A DNA stretch of 8,495 nt from Candidatus Nesterenkonia stercoripullorum (lineage in GTDB: Bacteria > Actinomycetota > Actinomycetes > Actinomycetales > Micrococcaceae), in contig DXGD01000349.1 of assembly GCA_019114115.1 (NCBI GenBank), positions 1-8,495 of the forward strand, given 5' to 3'. The notes under the pieces are model-generated. The model saw only the letters and a program-made list of their open reading frames with translations. It had not been told where the DNA came from and searched no databases. Shown in pieces: positions 5,411-8,495 of the stretch. Every line of letters begins with the position of its first letter. The first letter of the stretch is position 1. The position numbers were made by a program, and so were the translations under genes.

Positions 5411-7007
5411 ACTGAGGCCCGTCAGTAATGCGCTCGGTGACCGGAAGCTCCATGATCGTCTCGCCGGTCGGGCGCTCCCCGCCTTCGATCTCCTCGGCGG
5501 TGACCAGGAAGGTCCCGTATCGGTCCAGGTTCCTCAGGCTGACGACGTCGTCCTCGAGCTCATCGGGGGAGAAATTCCCGAGCGAGCTCGGCGGTGTCTG
5601 GTCGGAGGGCAGCAGCCACAGCTGGTAGGTCATCGAGTCTTCCAAGGACCCGACGTCGGTGAAGTCCACGTAGCCGACGTTCTCCTCCAGGGAGATCACG
5701 GCCCGGGCGGTGCCGCCTTCGGCGAGTTCGATGCCGTCGACCGTCTCCGCCTCGGGATCGTCGTCGGCGATCGCCTGGACATCCTGCCCGATGGTGAAGC
5801 GCCAGATCAGCAGGCCGGCAGCGAGGAGGACCACGACGAGCCCGGCGATGATCATCCAGCGCTTCATGAGCGGCTCGCGCTTGATCGTCTCCTCCGTGTG
5901 CTCGGAGAACTCCTCCACCATCCCCATGCCGACCTCCTGGCCATGGAGCGTGTGCAGGACCTCCTCCAGGAGGTATCGAGGCGGCACAGTGGAGTGGGCG
6001 GTGAAGATCTCGGCCAAGGTGCGACGAGCGGCCAGGACGCGCAGATCCCACTGCTGGGCAGTGTCGGTGTCTGCGGTCAGCGCAGCCTCATCGAGCAGCG
6101 CGCGGTCATGATCGTCGACGGCGTCGAGCGCATAGACCTCGGCGAGCTCGACGAGCAGGCCCTTCCTCAGGTCCTCAGCAATCTCCTCGGTGAAGTTCCG
6201 GTTGACGCCCGTCCCGCGCTGGACATCGCGCTCAGTGACCGCTGCACGCAGAATCGGGTCGGTTTCCGGGGTGGAGCCGCGGGCGCGCTGATGGAGCCGG
6301 GTCAGACCGTCACGCAGCCGTGACTTCACCGCCGGGATCGAGGACTCCAGGGCTGTGCCGAGCTGCTGGTGGGTGCCTCCAGCCAGGTAGCTCAAGGCGA
6401 TGGCCTGGGACTGGGAATCGGAGAGCGGCATCAGATCGTCGATGATCTCTTCTGGCAGGCCGGCGATCCCCCCGCCCTCTGCAGGCGGCAGAGCGACGAG
6501 ACTGATCGGGGAGGAGGTGCCTTCCCGGAAGCGCTCCACCATGATGCGGTGGGCCAGCGGGACCAGCCACTCCAGGACCGTCTCGTATTCGCGCTCCTGG
6601 ACCGCCTCGGCCTCATGCTCGCCAGCCAGTTCACGGCTGGTCTGCGTCTGCAGCCGCAGATCGCGGGCCCTTTCGCCGGCCTGGTCCCAGAGCTGCTGGA
6701 AGACGGCGACAGTGGAGGACTGGGCGCCGTCGGCGTCGTCGTGCATGAGGATGGCCAGGCCGTAGATGACGTCAGCGGTGGCGTTGTAGAAGGCAGCGAA
6801 GGAGGCCTGATCGCCCTGCGCCGAACGGCGCAGCATCTCACTGAGCCGGGCAGGCTGCTGGGCCGGAGCGGGAGTCTCAGCAGCCGGCACAGCGTCTCCA
6901 GGCGCGCCTTCGTCAGCTGTTGGGCCGGTGCTCGACGTGGGGGCATCGACATCGTCCCGGCCATCGGGTGATCGGCCTGACGCGGGGCTCGGAGATGCGG
7001 TGTCCAT
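5379..7007 (-). CDS. Single-chain fusion of an ECF sigma-like module and an RskA-type membrane anti-sigma factor
   Basis: 542 residues in one unbroken frame. Parts in order: a disordered Pro/Ala/Asp-rich N-terminus (1-54); a sigma region 2-like segment (about 55-163: MLRRSAQGDQASFAAFY, VFQQLWDQAGE, then LEWLVPLAHRIMVERFR); a sigma region 4 helix-turn-helix (about 190-242: LSDSQSQAIALSYLAGGTHQ, then IPAVKSRLRDGLTRLHQ); a linker (243-283); an RskA-like anti-sigma domain (284-356: LAEVYALDAVDDHDRALLDE); one membrane helix (383-404); and an extracytoplasmic RskA domain (431-524: GGTARAVISL, YQLWLLP, PTGETIMELPV). In the known SigK/RskA pair these are separate proteins, and the membrane anti-sigma sequesters SigK until proteolysis. 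No zinc-binding Cys motif is present, as in mycobacterial RskA. Region 2 lacks the usual acidic/Gln-Glu core (DADGAQSSTVAVFQ) and holds an insertion at about 112-144. The ATG at 7005-7007 has no Shine-Dalgarno but a -10-like box just upstream. Whether the sigma half is active is unknown. Confidence 0.85.
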   Translation of the reverse strand: MDTASPSPASGRSPDGRDDVDAPTSSTGPTADEGAPGDAVPAAETPAPAQQPARLSEMLRRSAQGDQASFAAFYNATADVIYGLAILMHDDADGAQSSTVAVFQQLWDQAGERARDLRLQTQTSRELAGEHEAEAVQEREYETVLEWLVPLAHRIMVERFREGTSSPISLVALPPAEGGGIAGLPEEIIDDLMPLSDSQSQAIALSYLAGGTHQQLGTALESSIPAVKSRLRDGLTRLHQRARGSTPETDPILRAAVTERDVQRGTGVNRNFTEEIAEDLRKGLLVELAEVYALDAVDDHDRALLDEAALTADTDTAQQWDLRVLAARRTLAEIFTAHSTVPPRYLLEEVLHTLHGQEVGMGMVEEFSEHTEETIKREPLMKRWMIIAGLVVVLLAAGLLIWRFTIGQDVQAIADDDPEAETVDGIELAEGGTARAVISLEENVGYVDFTDVGSLEDSMTYQLWLLPSDQTPPSSLGNFSPDELEDDVVSLRNLDRYGTFLVTAEEIEGGERPTGETIMELPVTERITDGPQYGGSSDSEDE

Positions 7008-7015
7008 GGTTGCCG

Positions 7016-7021
7016 ATTCTA
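7016..7021 (-). promoter_or_regulatory. Candidate -10 box of the sigma/anti-sigma fusion gene (leaderless or nearly so)
   Basis: On the minus strand TAGAAT lies 8 nt before ATG (7005-7007), which would place the transcript start at or within a few bases of the start codon. No Shine-Dalgarno is present. No convincing -35 is seen at 17-19 bp spacing. A small inverted repeat, AGCAA-N5-TTGCT (7025-7039), lies just upstream of the -10 box and could be an operator or chance. Confidence 0.4.
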
Positions 7022-7067
7022 ACGAGCAAATCCCTTGCTGGTGCTGACCAACACCCCGCGCGTCGTC

Positions 7068-7598
7068 TCAATCGGCGTGGGAGACAGCAGCACCGGCGAA
7101 CCCGGTCTGACGCCAGGCTTCGTAGACGACGATGGAGACGGAGTTCGCCAGGTTCAGGGACCTCCGTGAGGGCAGCATCGGGATCCGGACTGTATCGGTG
7201 ACTCGCGGGTCCGCCTTGACCCACGGATCCAGGCCGGTGGACTCCCTACCGAAGAGCAGGACGTCGCCCGGTTCGTAGTCGATCATGGTGTGCTGACTGC
7301 GCCCTTCGCCGGTGAAGGCGAACATGCGCTCGGGCCGCAGGGCCGCGCAGGCAGCCTCGAAGCTCTCGTGAACGCTCATGACGGCGAGGTCGTGATAGTC
7401 CAGCCCGGCACGGCGGAGCTTCGCATCGGAGAAATCGAAGCCGATGGGTCCGGCCAGATGCAGTTCGACCCCGGTCACCGCGGCCAGGCGGATGAGATTG
7501 CCGGTGTTCCCCGGGATCTCGGGCTGATCCACCAGCACCCGAAGCGGTCGACGCTGGTTCGTGCCGTCATGCGGGGGCGCTGCTGAAGCATGGTCCAT
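7068..7598 (-). CDS. trmL: TrmL-type tRNA (cytidine/uridine-34 2'-O)-methyltransferase
   Basis: 176 residues, a SPOUT-superfamily (trefoil-knot) methyltransferase. TrmL transfers a methyl group from S-adenosylmethionine to the 2'-O of wobble nucleotide 34 of certain tRNA-Leu species. All three family motifs are clear: QPEIPGNTGNLIRLAAVTG (25-43), LLFGRESTGLD (114-124) and IPMLPSRRSLNLANS (139-153), plus LRRAGLDYHD (61-70). The fold is complete, with about 18 extra residues at the N-terminus compared with the compact E. coli form. The ATG at 7596-7598 is preceded by AGGA 9 nt upstream; this overlaps the stop region of the preceding gene, whose TAG lies 11 nt away, so the pair is probably coupled. 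The stop is TGA at 7068-7070, 60 bp before the next gene on the same strand. The tRNA target is inferred from the family. Confidence 0.93.
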   Translation of the reverse strand: MDHASAAPPHDGTNQRRPLRVLVDQPEIPGNTGNLIRLAAVTGVELHLAGPIGFDFSDAKLRRAGLDYHDLAVMSVHESFEAACAALRPERMFAFTGEGRSQHTMIDYEPGDVLLFGRESTGLDPWVKADPRVTDTVRIPMLPSRRSLNLANSVSIVVYEAWRQTGFAGAAVSHAD

Positions 7599-7609
7599 CT
7601 GGCGGGATC

Positions 7610-8495
7610 CTATTCAGAGTCGGGTGCGGCCAGCTGCTCTCGCAGCGTCGCCAGCAGGTAGCGGTCGACGAGATTCGGCCGGGCGGCTGTGCCGAGGGTT
7701 CCGACGATGCGGCTGAGCGCGCGACCTGCCGCCAGCGGCGTGGACTGGGCCCCGCCGGCAGCGGATCGCGCAGCCGGGCCGGTGGCCTGGACTGCCGGGC
7801 TGAGCAGGCCGCCGTCAGCGCTGAGCAGCATCGTCTGGTGGCTCAGGCTCAGCAGAGTCTCCCGGCCGTGCTGCTCGCGCAGCTGCTGGGTCAGGGTCCT
7901 CTGAAGTGCGTGCACCGCCTCTGCACCATCGGGGAGGGGGACGCGGCGTCCGGCGGCGCGGATGGCCGTTCCGTCCCATGAGACGGCTTCGGTGGGTGTC
8001 TCCACTGCTGAGACAAGAACCAGCTCATGACCGCAGACGAGGACGAATTCAGCGCGCGGCAGCGATTTCGCTGCGCGGCGGCCTGTGGGCAGATTCTCCG
8101 CAGGGGAGAGCAGCACGTCGAGGAAGAGCCGTGCAGCTGGCAGCTCGTCGAGCACATGGCGGCTGATCAGGTCGGTGACGCGGCCCTGCACCCGGCGGGC
8201 CCGGCCGGCGCCGAAGATGCCGCGCACCGTGTTCTCGCCGTGCACTTTCTGGCTCGTCACCGTGAGCGAGAGCGGCTGAGCCGAGGCGAGATCCGGTTCG
8301 TAGACCGGCGCCGCCAGGGCCTGGCCTGAAGGGGTCGGGCTCTCCTTCGTGCTCGGCCGCGATGAGCTGCCCGCTTTCCTGGGCCGCGCGCTCGAGGCCC
8401 AGGTCCCGCCGCGCGGGGAGTAGGTGAACGCAGGTGAGGACGGCTCATCGGCACCCGAATCGGAGGCCTGGGCCGGCTTCGCCAGGCCGGCGGCG
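7610..8495 (-). CDS. Unrecognised protein, C-terminal about 295 residues (N-terminus beyond the window)
   Basis: The frame is open from the TAG at 7610-7612 to the right edge, so the start is outside the window. The first in-frame start codon inside (GTG 8258-8260) has no ribosome site, and the codons upstream of it keep the same G/C-ending usage, so I treat it as internal. The first 78 visible residues are Ser/Pro/Ala-rich and probably disordered (for example SSRPSTKESPTPSG). From about residue 79 the chain looks folded: VTSQKVHGENTVRGIFGAGR, then a long amphipathic part with AEFVLVCGHELVLVSAVETP and VPLPDGAEAVHALQRTLTQQ. The C-terminal 80 residues are Ala/Leu-rich. The hydrophobic strands followed by a Trp-Asp-Gly turn faintly recall a NERD nuclease-like domain, but I see no catalytic motif I would trust. 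No membrane helix is visible. It is cotranscribed with trmL (11-nt gap). Confidence 0.7.
   Translation of the reverse strand, partial: AAGLAKPAQASDSGADEPSSPAFTYSPRGGTWASSARPRKAGSSSRPSTKESPTPSGQALAAPVYEPDLASAQPLSLTVTSQKVHGENTVRGIFGAGRARRVQGRVTDLISRHVLDELPAARLFLDVLLSPAENLPTGRRAAKSLPRAEFVLVCGHELVLVSAVETPTEAVSWDGTAIRAAGRRVPLPDGAEAVHALQRTLTQQLREQHGRETLLSLSHQTMLLSADGGLLSPAVQATGPAARSAAGGAQSTPLAAGRALSRIVGTLGTAARPNLVDRYLLATLREQLAAPDSE

Noticed and set aside
6369..6971. A 200-codon plus-strand frame opposite the sigma module
   Set aside because: It is antisense to recognisable sigma-like motifs, so it is taken as a shadow frame.
8258..8260. GTG as the true start of the gene upstream of trmL
   Set aside because: There is no ribosome site before it, and the frame stays open with coding-like codon use to the window edge.

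Overview
The window comes from a high-G+C actinobacterium. Codons end mostly in G or C, GTG and TTG starts are used, and two genes look leaderless. Several gene families also point to Actinomycetota: an RskA-type anti-sigma domain, a PspA partner with a TPM-family-like coiled coil and Gly-rich tail, and a Pro/Gln-rich membrane-anchored HtrA. The protein styles resemble Micrococcales (Micrococcaceae, for example Arthrobacter or Nesterenkonia relatives), but that placement is inference from memory of these families.

Layout, left to right. (1) 1-151, minus: the first 50 codons of pdxS (PLP synthase). (2) 241-2707, minus: a two-gene operon of a membrane-anchored coiled-coil protein followed by pspA. 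The coiled-coil protein looks like a TPM-domain protein that has lost its TPM domain. A likely leaderless promoter sits just before it. (3) 2708-2864: divergent intergenic region with a LexA-box-like palindrome. (4) 2865-5370, plus: a membrane-anchored HtrA/DegP-type serine protease with one PDZ domain, followed 4 nt later by a PIG-L/LmbE-family deacetylase. (5) 5372-5410: a strong stem-loop where that operon converges on the next gene. (6) 5379-7007, minus: one continuous 542-residue protein carrying an ECF sigma-like module (regions 2 and 4) and a complete RskA-like anti-sigma module (anti-sigma domain, one membrane helix, extracytoplasmic RskA domain). (7) 7068-8495, minus: trmL, preceded by the C-terminal part of a large unrecognised protein that enters from beyond the right edge.

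The most unusual object is the single-chain sigma/anti-sigma fusion. SigK and RskA are normally two separate proteins from neighbouring genes, with the membrane protein holding the sigma factor until it is cleaved. Here they are one polypeptide, no in-frame start codon allows the anti-sigma half to be made alone, and the sigma region 2 looks degenerate. The neighbourhood as a whole (PspA with its membrane partner, HtrA protease, membrane-tethered sigma/anti-sigma) has an envelope-stress theme, although the genes lie in separate transcription units. No RNA genes, CRISPR arrays, insertion sequences or gene-free stretches longer than 300 bases were seen.
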